A DNA stretch of 64,000 nt from Chitinophagaceae bacterium (lineage in GTDB: Bacteria > Bacteroidota > Bacteroidia > Chitinophagales > Chitinophagaceae), in NCBI GenBank assembly GCA_016713085.1, contig JADJPV010000001.1, positions 1,116,001 to 1,180,000 of the forward strand. The letters run 5' to 3'. Of the stretch, positions 27,382 through 36,709 are shown in pieces. A program made the position numbers and the translations under genes. Numbering within the stretch: position 1 is the stretch's first letter; each line of letters begins with the position of its first letter. The notes beneath the pieces are model-generated. The model did no database searches and was not told where the DNA came from. It saw nothing but the letters and a program-made list of their open reading frames with translations.

Positions 27382-28242
27382 TTAAACGGTGTCCATAAAG
27401 TTTTTCTCTACCTTATTAAAGATGAGCGTCCCGACAATCAGAATAACTGCTGTTGCCGCTACACTGTAACCAAGATAAATCCAGTTAAAATCACCTTTTC
27501 CTAAAAATGCGTAACGGAACGTTTCAATGATTGCTGTGAACGGGTTTGCAACGATGAGCCATTTATATTTTTCAGGAGCCAGTGATAACGGATAAACAAC
27601 AGGTGTTGCAAACATCACTAGCTGAATACCGAATGTTAATAAAAAACGGAGATCACGGTACTTGGTGGTAAGTGATGAAAAGATGATTCCCAGTCCCAGT
27701 GCCAGTGCGGCCATTAACAGAATTAAAAAAGGAAGCAGCAACATCACATCCCAGTGCGGATGAACCTTATCGGATGTAATTAAGTAATACAGCCACATGG
27801 AAAGAAACAGAAGAAACTGGATAAATAAACGGATGAGATTGGAAACTACAATGGAAAGCGGAATAACTAACCGGGGAAAATAAACCTTGCCAAAAATACT
27901 TGCGTTTGCAATAAACGTATCGGCCGTTTTAGTAAGTGATTCAGAAAAATAATTCCAGCAGGTTACACCGGCAAGATAAAATAACATGGGCGGCGTATCG
28001 TCGGTTTTAATGCCGGCCACCTTTGTAAAAATGATAAAGTACATCGCCGTTGTAAGTAATGTTTGTATAAAAAACCAGAGAGGGCCCAGAATAGTCTGTT
28101 TATAAAATGCAACAAAATCCCTTCGCACAAGTAAGAGCAGCAGATCCCTGTATTTCCATACTTCCTTAAAATTAATGCTCAACAGGGATGATTGTGGTGC
28201 AATCTCGATATCCCAATGTTCCTGTTGTTTTAATTCACTCAT
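27382..28242 (-). CDS. wzm: Polysaccharide ABC transporter permease (Wzm)
   Basis: 286 residues, ABC-2 type permease: ELLLLVRRDFVAFYKQTILGP-like N-terminus (here LLLLLVRRDFVAFYKQT) followed by six membrane segments and FATPVVYPLSLAP, typical of the Wzm/TagG family. It forms the inner-membrane channel with the Wzt ATPase four bases downstream. Intact. Confidence 0.92.
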   Translation of the reverse strand: MSELKQQEHWDIEIAPQSSLLSINFKEVWKYRDLLLLLVRRDFVAFYKQTILGPLWFFIQTLLTTAMYFIIFTKVAGIKTDDTPPMLFYLAGVTCWNYFSESLTKTADTFIANASIFGKVYFPRLVIPLSIVVSNLIRLFIQFLLFLSMWLYYLITSDKVHPHWDVMLLLPFLILLMAALALGLGIIFSSLTTKYRDLRFLLTFGIQLVMFATPVVYPLSLAPEKYKWLIVANPFTAIIETFRYAFLGKGDFNWIYLGYSVAATAVILIVGTLIFNKVEKNFMDTV

Positions 28243-28258
28243 TTTGCTGTTAGTTAAA

Positions 28259-29365
28259 TTAAAATCGAATACTGTGTACTAATCGTTCTTTATAATGATC
28301 AAATGAAAAAAAGTTCAGCATCTTCTGCTGAAGCTGTCCCGGTTCTTTTTGCTGATGCAAAACGATTTGTATTGCTTCCTGCAATTGTTCTTCATTATCA
28401 GGATCAATCAATGTTCCCAGTTCACCAAACTGCAATGCTTCTGTACTGCCATCTTTATTGCCTGCAATCACTGGCAGCCCGCAGGCCATGGCTTCTAAGT
28501 ACACAATACCAAATCCTTCGCCTTTGCTGGGCATCACAAAAACATCAGCTAATAAATAATGTGCTGTTACCTCCTCATCTGCTATAAAGCCTGGCATCAG
28601 CACATATTCCTCTAACCCGTTGGCAGTAATCAATTTTTGCATCCGCTTCTTCTCCGTATCATCTGCTTTACCGGCAAGAATATATTTAAACCGCAATCCG
28701 CTCTTTACTAATTGCGGTAAGATGCTGATTACTTTATCATAACCTTTGTACCCTTCTTCACTGTTCAAACGGGTTAAAGTAAAAATTACTTTATGCTGTT
28801 CACTGAGTCCGTATCTTTTTTGTAAATAAGTTGGCTTCGAAAACTCATCAGGCAGTTGAAAATGCGGATCCAGTGTATTGGGAAAAACACTGATCTTTTC
28901 TGCAGGCAGTTGCTGCAGTTCAACTAATTTATTTTTGGTGAACGTACTTACAGCCAGTATCTGATCAGCCTTCTGCAATATTTTTTTTTTAATTCCGCTC
29001 ACCGGTTCAAACACTTCAATACCATGACAGATAACCGTTAATTTTTTGGATGGCCGCAGGAGTTTATATAACACTCCAACCATTGCAAGATTCATATGGC
29101 CAATGATCAGTTCATCAACCCGCAGCGACTGTAATACATTCTGCAGTACAAACCGGATACGTTTACCGGAGTAAGCCTGGAAACTTTCGGGTGGTACATA
29201 AGCTGCATCCGAATGATCGTCATACATACCTGCAAAGGATGCCTGGAAATTCAGCGGTTGTTGTAAATCAATCATGGCTTTCATAAAAGCCCGGTTGAAT
29301 TTTTCAATTCCGCCCATACTTGAAAAAGCAGTCAATGCAAGAAACCGGATCTTACGCTGCTGCAT
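28259..29365 (-). CDS. Glycosyltransferase family 4
   Basis: 368 residues. N-terminal FLALTAFSSMGGIEKFNRAF (glycine loop), donor domain with FTLTRLNSEEGYKGYDKVI and the catalytic-site segment GEGFGIVYLEAMACGLPVIAG, a textbook GT4 E-x7-E motif. It overlaps the AsnB-like gene by 14 bases. Transfers one sugar of the repeat; specificity unknown. Confidence 0.9.
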   Translation of the reverse strand: MQQRKIRFLALTAFSSMGGIEKFNRAFMKAMIDLQQPLNFQASFAGMYDDHSDAAYVPPESFQAYSGKRIRFVLQNVLQSLRVDELIIGHMNLAMVGVLYKLLRPSKKLTVICHGIEVFEPVSGIKKKILQKADQILAVSTFTKNKLVELQQLPAEKISVFPNTLDPHFQLPDEFSKPTYLQKRYGLSEQHKVIFTLTRLNSEEGYKGYDKVISILPQLVKSGLRFKYILAGKADDTEKKRMQKLITANGLEEYVLMPGFIADEEVTAHYLLADVFVMPSKGEGFGIVYLEAMACGLPVIAGNKDGSTEALQFGELGTLIDPDNEEQLQEAIQIVLHQQKEPGQLQQKMLNFFSFDHYKERLVHSIRF

Positions 29366-31142
29366 GAAATGCGTTTTGCGAAAACCTGCTCATGAGCAGG
29401 GCGCACCAGTAACGGCCCCACGACAAACGTTTTTTCTGAAATGATTTGTAAAATTTTTTCTCATCCTCTGTTGAAGGCATAATGAATTCGTTTTCTTTCA
29501 GCCATCCTTCAAACGGAAACGTAAAGCCCTGCTTTTTTCGCTTCCATATTTCCACAGGCAGTTCCTGCTCAAATGCTTTTACCAGCATATACTTTGGTGG
29601 CGATTTTTTAAACTTCAGAGCAGCATCAATTACTCCTGCCATGATCATCATTTCTTTATCAAGGAATGGAACCCTGATTTCCAGTCCATGCCACATACTC
29701 ATAAAATCAGAATCTTTCAGCAGCTGGTTCTGCATATAAAAATTCGTTTCCAGCCAGCTTACACGGTTACCATTAGCTAACCCGTTGATCGGGTAATGCT
29801 CACTTAAATTGGCAAGCTCAAGTTCAACTTCTTTTTGAGTACTTCCAAGTAAAGAGGCAACAGAAACAGGTGTAAAAATTCCACGGTAGCTCAGGTATTC
29901 TGATGCTGTATTCTGTGTGCCTGCATAACTGAGTTTGCGGATCCGGTGATCAGGAAAATGCTGCAACCCTCTCAGCATTCCATCTGGCATTTTCTTCACC
30001 ATGTCCATTCTTCCCTGTTGCTGAAAAGATGGATAGCCGCCGAATAATTCATCGGCACCAAGGCCAGATAGCACCGCTTTCAATCCGTATTCCTTAGCAT
30101 ACATTGAAATAAAATAGGTATTGATTCCATCTAATGTTGGCTGATCCATGGCCTGCATGGCATCGTCCAGCTTTTCATTGAAAATATCTTTGGTTACAAG
30201 AAAAGATTGATGTTTTGCTTTTGTTTTATCAATGATGAGCTGCTGAAACCGGTCCTCTGAAAATGCCTTTTCATTAAATACAATCGACAGTGTATGCAGA
30301 TTTTCTTTTTGTGTACGACTTGCAATCAGGGTCAGCAGACTGGAATCAATTCCACCGCTTAAAAACAAACCGATGGGTGCATCCGATACAAGATGCCGTT
30401 CAACGGATTGTTCCATGGTCTCTCTCAAAAGCTGTAATGCTTCCTCTTCATTCTTCAGTTTGCCGCTGAACTTCCATTCAAAAAACACCTGTTTTTTAGT
30501 TTCTAAAGAAGGCAGCTGAATAATCATAGCTGTTCCTTTTTCAAGAGGCACAACTGATTTTAATGTAGTGATGGGTTCGGGTAAATGTCCGAAGGTTAAG
30601 AAAGCAGTTTGCCAGTTATGGTTTTCTTCAAATTTTTTCTCCACCTGCTGAAAAGCTCTCATTTCAGAAGCAAAGTATAAACAGGAATCATCAATATAAT
30701 AATATAACGGTTTAATACCGGCATGATCTCTTGCCAGTATCAATTCCTGTTTCTGTTCATCTAAGATGGCTAATGCAAACATACCGTTGAAATATTCAAA
30801 GGCATCTGTTCCCCATTGACGGTATGCCTTTAAAATAACTTCTGTATCACTTTCAGTTTTAAACTGGTGACCATAATGTTTCAGTGTATTACGGAGTTCT
30901 TTATAATTATAAATTTCTCCGTTATATACTATTGTCAGCTGGTCATCAATCATGGGTTGATGACCAGCTGCACTCAAATCAATCAGTGATAAACGCCGGT
31001 GACCAAATGCCAATGGCAATGTTTGGTGCACAAGAATTCCTTCATCATCCGGACCTCCATGTTTCATGGAATCACGCATGTGAACAATCTGCTGCTGCAG
31101 ATTTTTTACTGTGGGATCATATATACCGGCAATGCGGCACAT
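29352..31142 (-). CDS. asnB: Asparagine synthase-like glutamine amidotransferase (AsnB family)
   Basis: 596 residues with both AsnB domains: an N-terminal glutaminase whose nucleophile is Cys2 (MCRIAGIYDP) and an ATP-pyrophosphatase domain with LFLSGGIDSSLLTLIA. The residues GLGADELFGGYPSFQQQG and EIRVPFLDKEMM are the usual synthase motifs. AsnB paralogues are common in polysaccharide operons, where they probably amidate a uronic acid rather than aspartate; this is inference from position. It is followed upstream by a 220-base spacer, the only large gap in the first half of the operon. Confidence 0.87.
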   Translation of the reverse strand: MCRIAGIYDPTVKNLQQQIVHMRDSMKHGGPDDEGILVHQTLPLAFGHRRLSLIDLSAAGHQPMIDDQLTIVYNGEIYNYKELRNTLKHYGHQFKTESDTEVILKAYRQWGTDAFEYFNGMFALAILDEQKQELILARDHAGIKPLYYYIDDSCLYFASEMRAFQQVEKKFEENHNWQTAFLTFGHLPEPITTLKSVVPLEKGTAMIIQLPSLETKKQVFFEWKFSGKLKNEEEALQLLRETMEQSVERHLVSDAPIGLFLSGGIDSSLLTLIASRTQKENLHTLSIVFNEKAFSEDRFQQLIIDKTKAKHQSFLVTKDIFNEKLDDAMQAMDQPTLDGINTYFISMYAKEYGLKAVLSGLGADELFGGYPSFQQQGRMDMVKKMPDGMLRGLQHFPDHRIRKLSYAGTQNTASEYLSYRGIFTPVSVASLLGSTQKEVELELANLSEHYPINGLANGNRVSWLETNFYMQNQLLKDSDFMSMWHGLEIRVPFLDKEMMIMAGVIDAALKFKKSPPKYMLVKAFEQELPVEIWKRKKQGFTFPFEGWLKENEFIMPSTEDEKKFYKSFQKKRLSWGRYWCALLMSRFSQNAFHAAA

Positions 31143-31362
31143 CTGTAATAATGAAAAGAATACTTATAAATACTAAACGTACGGGATACTATAACAACCG
31201 TATGATTAGATAAAACTTATTTCTCTTTAAACTCCTTCCCCTCTTTCGAACTCTTAGCCCCATTCCTCTGCGAACCCTGTACCTCTGTGTTAAACCATTT
31301 GAGCTTAGCGAAAATTATCTTCCCCTTCTTTCAACTCCTTCCCCTCTTTTGATCTCTTAGCT
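31143..31362. repeat. Spacer with duplicated CT-rich segment
   Basis: No gene is visible. Two near-identical direct copies of about 30 bases (AACTCCTTCCCCTCTTT then GAACTCTTAGCCC; second copy with GATCTCTTAGCTC) lie at about 31228-31260 and 31331-31361, flanking a segment CTCTGCGAACCCTGTACCTC at 31275-31294 that resembles the text at 1829-1862. These look like dispersed repeat remnants rather than regulatory signals. Confidence 0.5.
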
Positions 31363-33763
31363 CTACTTAATCCCCACAAACTGCAGCACCTTATTATACC
31401 ATTTATTCTTCTTCGGATCATTATCATAATAACCATAGCCATAACCATAGCCATAACCATAACCGTACCCATAACCGCCATAGCCGTAATAACTGTTATA
31501 ACCTTCTACCTTAATATCATTTACAATAATAGAAGTGCCGGGGAACTTCTTTTGCTGGTAAAGATCTTCCAGTAATTGCAATTGCTTCTTAAACGTATAA
31601 CGCTGGCGTACCACAAACAAAGTGGCATCAGCAAAATTTGCCAGCGTCATAGAATCACTCACCAGCCCGATCGGGGCTGTATCAATAATTACCGCATCAA
31701 AATTATCACGGCAGAATTCAAACAGTTCTTTGATCTTGGAATCTAATAACAATTCAGAAGGATTGGGCGGTGTTGGTCCGCAGGCAATCACAAATAAATT
31801 ATCTGTTTCCGGAACCGGAACCGGCAGATCCTCCAGTTTTACTTTTCCGATAATAAAATGCGTAATACCAAAGGTTCGGGCAATACCGAGTCCGCTGATA
31901 ATTTTTGGTTTGCGTAAATCAAATTCAAGGATTACCGTACGTTTACCGGTTAATGCAATGGAAGCCGCCAGGTTGGTGGCAGCAAATGATTTACCCTCAC
32001 CACTGAAGGAAGAGGTAACCAGTAAAACCGGGGTACGTTCCTTCTTCAAAACAGATTGAAGGTTCGACCGGATGATCCGGAACTGTTCTGCAAGAATAGT
32101 TCGGCTGTTCTTCACAACTACCATTGTTTCAGGTTTATCGTTATGCCCAAGTTCACCAATTACCGGTATTCTCGTGTTCTTTGTAATATCTCCTTTGTTC
32201 GTTACCCGGTCGTTCATCAGGTCCCTGATCAGGATTATAATTACAGGAATCAGGATGCCAAAAAATACGGCCAGCATGTACGCATTTTTTCGCTTGGGTA
32301 AAACAGGCGTATTGCTGCCTTCCGCTTCAGCAAATACTTTTGAATTAGACAGGGTGGATGCTAACTGAATCCCCGTTTCTTCTTTTTTTTGAAGGAGGAA
32401 TGTAAAAAGTTCATTCTTGATTAGTTGCTGACGCTTAATTTCCCTGATCTGGCTCTCCTTTTCCGGAAGAGCAAACATTTCTTTTCGGATGATTGTATTC
32501 TGCCGCTCCAGGTCATTCCTGGCAACAACATAAGATTGCTTGATATTTTTCAGGTTCTCCAGAATGGAGGTCCTGGTTTTTTCAATATTCTGCTCAATTT
32601 CCCTGATCACAGGGCTGCCTTCCCCTGCTTAACTGCAGTTCATTTTCCCGCTTTAATACAAATTTATTATACTCGGCAACGAGATAAATAAGTGTAGGAT
32701 CTTCTAACGTTAAAATCGTTGGTGTAAGATTATTTGCATTCTTTTTATCCTGCATATAATTTTCCAGCAGCTCGAGTATCTTGATCTGCACCTCCTGTTT
32801 ATTGAGGTCTTTTTCTGTTGTGGTCATATTCTCCAGGTACAGCTGCGACTGGTCTTCCAGGTCAAGAAACTTATTATTCTTTTTAAAATTCTGCAGGTTG
32901 CCCTCTACAATTCCCAGTTCACCTTCCAGCTTATCTAAACGTTCGTTGATAAAATTTAGCGAGTTCTGGGAAATACGGCTTTTGTCTACCATATTATAAC
33001 GGCCGTATTCATTCATCACCTGGTTCAGAATATCAATTCCTTTTTCAACATTCAGGGTGCTGAGTGAAAGTATCAATACACTCGAGGTACGGCTTTTCTG
33101 TGCAATGTTTAAATTACCAACTATTTCTCCGGCAGTTGCTTTAGTCGGCATCCATCTGAAAGTAAACCGACGACCCTCACTGCCACTGAGCATTGAACCC
33201 TTTGGTATAATTCGGAATGTGGAACCGTAATCTTCGATATTACTGTAAAAACTCCGGGGCCTGGTTTCCTTATTGAGTAAAAAAGTAGTTTGATTTATCA
33301 ACTGAATATTAAAAGAATAAAATCTGGTACTGTCAGCAATCCGCACTGCTTCAACAGTAAAAGGAGACTGCTTATACACTTCACTGCTTCTTACCTTTCC
33401 ATGTTCAATATATACAGAGTTCACACCCAGGCTGTCAACCACCCTGCCAAGAAATTCTTTTGATTTCATGAGATCAATTTCATCTTCCATATTGATCTTG
33501 TCAGTCGGGTTAAACATACTGCTGAACTTATCGTTGCCGCCTTTAATATTGGCCGCATTCTCCATTTTTACAATCATACTGCTGCTTACACTGTAAACAG
33601 GAGTTGCCCAGCGTAAATAGGCCCAAGACACAATCAATGAAATACCCAGTGCAAAGAAAAACAGGGGAAGATTGGAAATATATTTAAACAGGATTTCCTT
33701 GAAGGTCAGCATTTTCCCTTCAGTTTCTGTTTGCTGTACTTGCTCAAAACCGTTTGTTGCCAT
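31363..33763 (-). pseudogene. wzc: Wzc-type chain-length regulator and tyrosine autokinase, frameshifted
   Basis: The N-terminal frame has a membrane helix near residue 30-50 and a long Wzz periplasmic domain with coiled coil; the second frame continues the coiled coil, a second membrane helix (AYMLAVFFGILIPVIIILI) and a BY-kinase with Walker A SSFSGEGKSFAATNLA, Walker A' VILEFDLRKPKI and Walker B DAVIIDTAPIGLVSD. A one-base change near 32624-32634 joins them as QLSAGEGSPVIREIEQN, giving about 800 residues, normal for Wzc. The C-terminal tail is a run of Tyr-Gly pairs, replacing the usual tyrosine cluster, and is encoded by hexamer-like DNA at 31433-31500. Controls polymer length and export by cyclic autophosphorylation. 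Confidence 0.88.
31433..31500. repeat. Tandem hexamer-like repeat coding for the Tyr-Gly tail of Wzc
   Basis: The plus strand repeats CCATAA/CCATAG/CCGTAC units about eleven times with little variation. Read on the minus strand it codes alternating Gly and Tyr. Such short in-frame tandem repeats can gain or lose units without a frameshift, so the number of phosphorylatable tyrosines could vary between strains. Confidence 0.75.
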
Positions 33764-33775
33764 CAGGAAATTGTA

Positions 33776-34588
33776 TTAACGAAAGAACGTGATAAATAAT
33801 AGAATAATATTAAGTGCACTCAAACCGAAACCTACATATTGCATTGTGCGGGTTACTGACTGATCAGTTGTTTTGAGATAGCGGTTAGTGGGTGCCACAT
33901 ATACCACATCATTCTGCTTCAGGTAATAATTGGGTGAGTTGAAAAAATCACCCTTGGTTAAATCAATATAATGCATGGTACGTTTACCGTTTTGTTCCCT
34001 CGAAAGCAGGATGGTTTTTAAATCACCTCCCGGTGCAACACCGCCTACTTCGCCCAATGCCTGTAAAAAAGAAACCCGCTCTGACTCAAATATTTTTGAT
34101 CCCGGCTGAGCCACACTTCCTAAAAAGGTTACCCTGAAGTTCAGGTAACGGATATTCACAATCGGATCTTCTTTTAAATATTCTGAGGAACGTTTGATGA
34201 TTTCCTTTTCAAGATCCAGTTTGGTCATACCGTCTGCATGAATAATTCCCAGCAACGGCAATTTAATATCGCCGGTTGTAATGTCAACTAAGTAACCGCT
34301 GGGTGAAACACCTGCACTGGAATTAGAAGATCCGGCACCGGAACCTACAGTTGCTGAAGAATAATTCTGACTGAACAATTGATTGGAAGACGAACTCCTC
34401 GAGGAAATGGTGATCTGCAGTAAGTCCCCTTTTTGAATAATGGGCTCAATCAGTTGATACTGGGCAAGTTTAGCTGTGTCTAATCCTTCATTAAAATACA
34501 CATTTTCTTTCCGCAGTTGTTCAGGTGAAACACAGGCGCTGAAAAGTGTAATTGCTAAAATGCCCAACAGGCAGTATTTACGCATCAT
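33776..34588 (-). CDS. wza: Polysaccharide export outer-membrane lipoprotein (Wza family)
   Basis: About 270 residues. A lipoprotein signal MMRKYCLLGILAITLFSAC is followed by the Poly_export and SLBB domains: LIEPIIQKGDLLQITIS, GYLVDITTGDIKLPLLG and VTFLGSVAQPGSKIF; QNDVVYVAPTNRYLK precedes a C-terminal hydrophobic segment. I start at the Met-Met (ATG 34588) because it gives a normal signal; the frame extends to 34621. It forms the outer-membrane channel used with Wzc. Confidence 0.9.
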   Translation of the reverse strand: MMRKYCLLGILAITLFSACVSPEQLRKENVYFNEGLDTAKLAQYQLIEPIIQKGDLLQITISSRSSSSNQLFSQNYSSATVGSGAGSSNSSAGVSPSGYLVDITTGDIKLPLLGIIHADGMTKLDLEKEIIKRSSEYLKEDPIVNIRYLNFRVTFLGSVAQPGSKIFESERVSFLQALGEVGGVAPGGDLKTILLSREQNGKRTMHYIDLTKGDFFNSPNYYLKQNDVVYVAPTNRYLKTTDQSVTRTMQYVGFGLSALNIILLFITFFR

Positions 34589-34639
34589 ATTTTTTATTTG
34601 ATCCGGTATAAAAATCTTCATCAGTAACGTTGCTTCAGT

Positions 34640-35146
34640 TTAATTATTTGTAACAGGTTCCAGGTTGCTCTTTTCAAACTGTGCCGTCAATTCATAACCC
34701 AACCTCTCCAGCAATACATAGGCCCTGTTATTCACCACTTTAATCACCAGTCCTTCGGTATCCATCATCAATCCTGTTCTCACTCTCACTCTTTCTCCGG
34801 CTGCAATGTTCACCGGGTTGGCTTGTACATCTTCGTACTCCTTCAGAAATTTACGGATCATTTCAATCTCTGCCTGTTTTATCACAGCTGGCTTTCCCTC
34901 CCAATACACAAAATTAACCACACCTTCCGAAAGCCTCACAATGCCCTTTTCCTCTTCAGTAATATAAACAAATACATACGACTTAAACAGGGGTTCTTCA
35001 ATCACTTTATAACGGTCGCTCCATTTTCTCCGCACCTTATTAAGAGGACAATAAAATTCCAGCCCCTTTTTTTCAAGATGAAGGCATATTTTCTTCTCCC
35101 ATCGGGGCCTTGTATATACAGCGTACCAGTTTTTTGTCTTTCCCAT
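34640..35146 (-). CDS. upxY: NusG-like transcription antiterminator (UpxY/RfaH type)
   Basis: 168 residues: NGN domain with NWYAVYTRPRWEKKICLHLE at the N-terminus and KSYVFVYITEEEKGIV, then a KOW-like C-terminal region GERVRVRTGLMMDTEGLV. Such specialised NusG paralogues are the first gene of Bacteroidota capsule operons and keep RNA polymerase going through the long transcript after binding its leader. Its position as first gene of a 35-kb operon fits this exactly. Specificity would come from the leader at 35147-35360. Confidence 0.9.
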   Translation of the reverse strand: MGKTKNWYAVYTRPRWEKKICLHLEKKGLEFYCPLNKVRRKWSDRYKVIEEPLFKSYVFVYITEEEKGIVRLSEGVVNFVYWEGKPAVIKQAEIEMIRKFLKEYEDVQANPVNIAAGERVRVRTGLMMDTEGLVIKVVNNRAYVLLERLGYELTAQFEKSNLEPVTNN

Positions 35147-35366
35147 TTCAATTCAGAGCAAAGCTTCGCCACCTCAGTCACATAGCATAAAAAAACTGAG
35201 CTAATAAAAATTGGTTTGTATAGCAATAAAAAAGGCAAACAAGCCTGTAAGGCTTATTTACCCTTCCATTATTTTATAGAATTCTGCCAAAGGCAGAAAT
35301 TTGTTGTTGATTGCTCCGGTTTCACCATTACACTTCATAAATGCATATGCACCCTTTTGATGGTTG

Positions 35367-35374
35367 CAAATATA
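35367..35374 (-). promoter_or_regulatory. Candidate Bacteroidota -7 box of the polysaccharide operon
   Basis: The minus strand reads TATATTTG, a full match to the Bacteroidota TAnnTTTG element. No clear TTTG is seen at the expected -33 distance, so the call is tentative. Transcription would start near 35360. Confidence 0.35.
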
Positions 35375-35486
35375 TGACTTTAAAGGCTTTATCTCTTCTA
35401 TTCCCCATCTCAACCAGTTAAGTGTCTTCCTTCAGTGTCAGTTAAGGCTGCAATTTAAAGGTTGACTGCCAATCTTAAAAAAATAA

Positions 35487-35505
35487 TATCAACGTTGCGT
35501 TGATA
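35487..35505. promoter_or_regulatory. Perfect inverted repeat, possible operator
   Basis: TATCAACG-TTG-CGTTGATA has perfect 8-base arms around a 3-base centre. It lies 53 bases before the TTG start of the HGSNAT-like gene, where a repressor or activator dimer could bind. It is not followed by a T run, so it is not a terminator. Confidence 0.4.
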
Positions 35506-35557
35506 AATAGCAGTGAGGCTCATTACATTTTCCTACATTTAATTCAAACTTCCTGCT

Positions 35558-36709
35558 TTGAATCAACGATTTTATTCCCTCGATGTATTTCGTGGTGCCA
35601 CGGTTGCTTTAATGATCCTTGTCAATAACCCCGGCTCATGGGCACATATCTATGCTCCTTTAGAACATGCTCCCTGGCATGGTTTAACCCCAACTGATTT
35701 GGTATTCCCTTTCTTTCTGTTTGCTGTTGGCAATGCCATGTCCTTTGTAGTGCCACGTTTGCAGCAGGGGGGTGATTTAATTTTCTGGAAAAAAGTAGTA
35801 AAAAGAACCTTCCTCATTTTTATCATCGGTCTGTTGTTACACTGGAGCCCTTTTATCAAATGGAGCGGAGATCATATTGCATTCAAAACACTCGATAACC
35901 TGCGCATCTTTGGTGTGCTGCAGCGTATTGCTGTCTGTTACTTCTTTGCATCGGTGATTGTTTATTATTTCAAACAGAAGGGGGCTTTTGTTTTTGCTGC
36001 TGTACTCCTGCTGTTTTACTGGATGCTTTCCCTTCTCTTGGGAACTCCCGGCGATCCTTACAGTTTGAAAGGCTGGTTTGGTACTGATATCGACAAAGCA
36101 ATTTTAGGTGAAGCACACATGTATAAAGGAGAGGGGCTTGCTTTTGATCCCGAAGGATTGATGAGCACATTTGCAGCCATTGTACAGGTGATCTTTGGAT
36201 ATCTTGTTGGTGATTATATTCAGAAGAAGGGTAAGACCTTTGAAATGATTGCATCACTATTTGTAATAGCCACCTTACTCATCATCACCGGTTTTATCTG
36301 GGACATGGTCTTCCCAATTAACAAAAAAATCTGGACCAGTTCTTATACCGTATACACAACCGGGCTCGCCATCTATACGATTGCCACCATGATTTATTTT
36401 ATAGAATTTAAACAGGCAACAGGATGGCTCACCAAATTCTTTGATGTGTTTGGAAAAAATCCACTGTTCATTTTTGTATTGAGTGGATTTCTTCCACGGC
36501 TGCTCGGCCTCATTCGTATACCAAACGGAATCAATGCAGAAGGAATCCCGAAATATTTAAGCCCCTTTGGATGGTTCTATGAAAAAATATGCAAACTCAT
36601 TCCGGGCATTCCCGAGAATGGTTCTTTGTTTTATGCCCTCTGTATGATTGTGATGTACTGGGCCATCTGTTACTGGCTGGACAAAAAGAAGATCTATATC
36701 AAAGTGTAA
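35558..36709 (+). CDS. HGSNAT-like transmembrane acyltransferase (DUF5009 family)
   Basis: 383 residues with about ten hydrophobic segments. RFYSLDVFRGATVALMILVNN at the start and LEHAPWHGLTPTDLVFPFFL are hallmarks of the heparan-alpha-glucosaminide N-acetyltransferase family; the His in APWHG is the likely catalytic one. Bacterial members pass acetyl groups across the membrane to sugars, probably in peptidoglycan or glycan turnover. Start codon is TTG; no upstream ATG in frame exists. Its promoter would be in the 411-base divergent region. Confidence 0.85.
   Translation: MNQRFYSLDVFRGATVALMILVNNPGSWAHIYAPLEHAPWHGLTPTDLVFPFFLFAVGNAMSFVVPRLQQGGDLIFWKKVVKRTFLIFIIGLLLHWSPFIKWSGDHIAFKTLDNLRIFGVLQRIAVCYFFASVIVYYFKQKGAFVFAAVLLLFYWMLSLLLGTPGDPYSLKGWFGTDIDKAILGEAHMYKGEGLAFDPEGLMSTFAAIVQVIFGYLVGDYIQKKGKTFEMIASLFVIATLLIITGFIWDMVFPINKKIWTSSYTVYTTGLAIYTIATMIYFIEFKQATGWLTKFFDVFGKNPLFIFVLSGFLPRLLGLIRIPNGINAEGIPKYLSPFGWFYEKICKLIPGIPENGSLFYALCMIVMYWAICYWLDKKKIYIKV

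Larger units (their letters stand above)
35147..35557. promoter_or_regulatory. Divergent intergenic region: leader and promoter of the polysaccharide operon
   Basis: No gene is visible in this 411-base gap between two divergent genes. For the minus-strand operon it holds a candidate promoter (35367-35374) and a leader of about 215 nucleotides with two hairpins: a 7-bp stem at 35282-35298 (loop AAA) and a 6-bp stem at 35241-35255 (loop GTA) followed in the transcript by a T-rich stretch. The first hairpin could help load the UpxY protein and the second could be an attenuator. Near the plus-strand gene there is a 19-base palindrome at 35487-35505. Confidence 0.55.

Noticed and set aside
31433..31500. 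CRISPR-like array
   Set aside because: The repeat unit is about six bases without spacers and lies inside the Wzc coding sequence. No direct-repeat/spacer pattern was found elsewhere.
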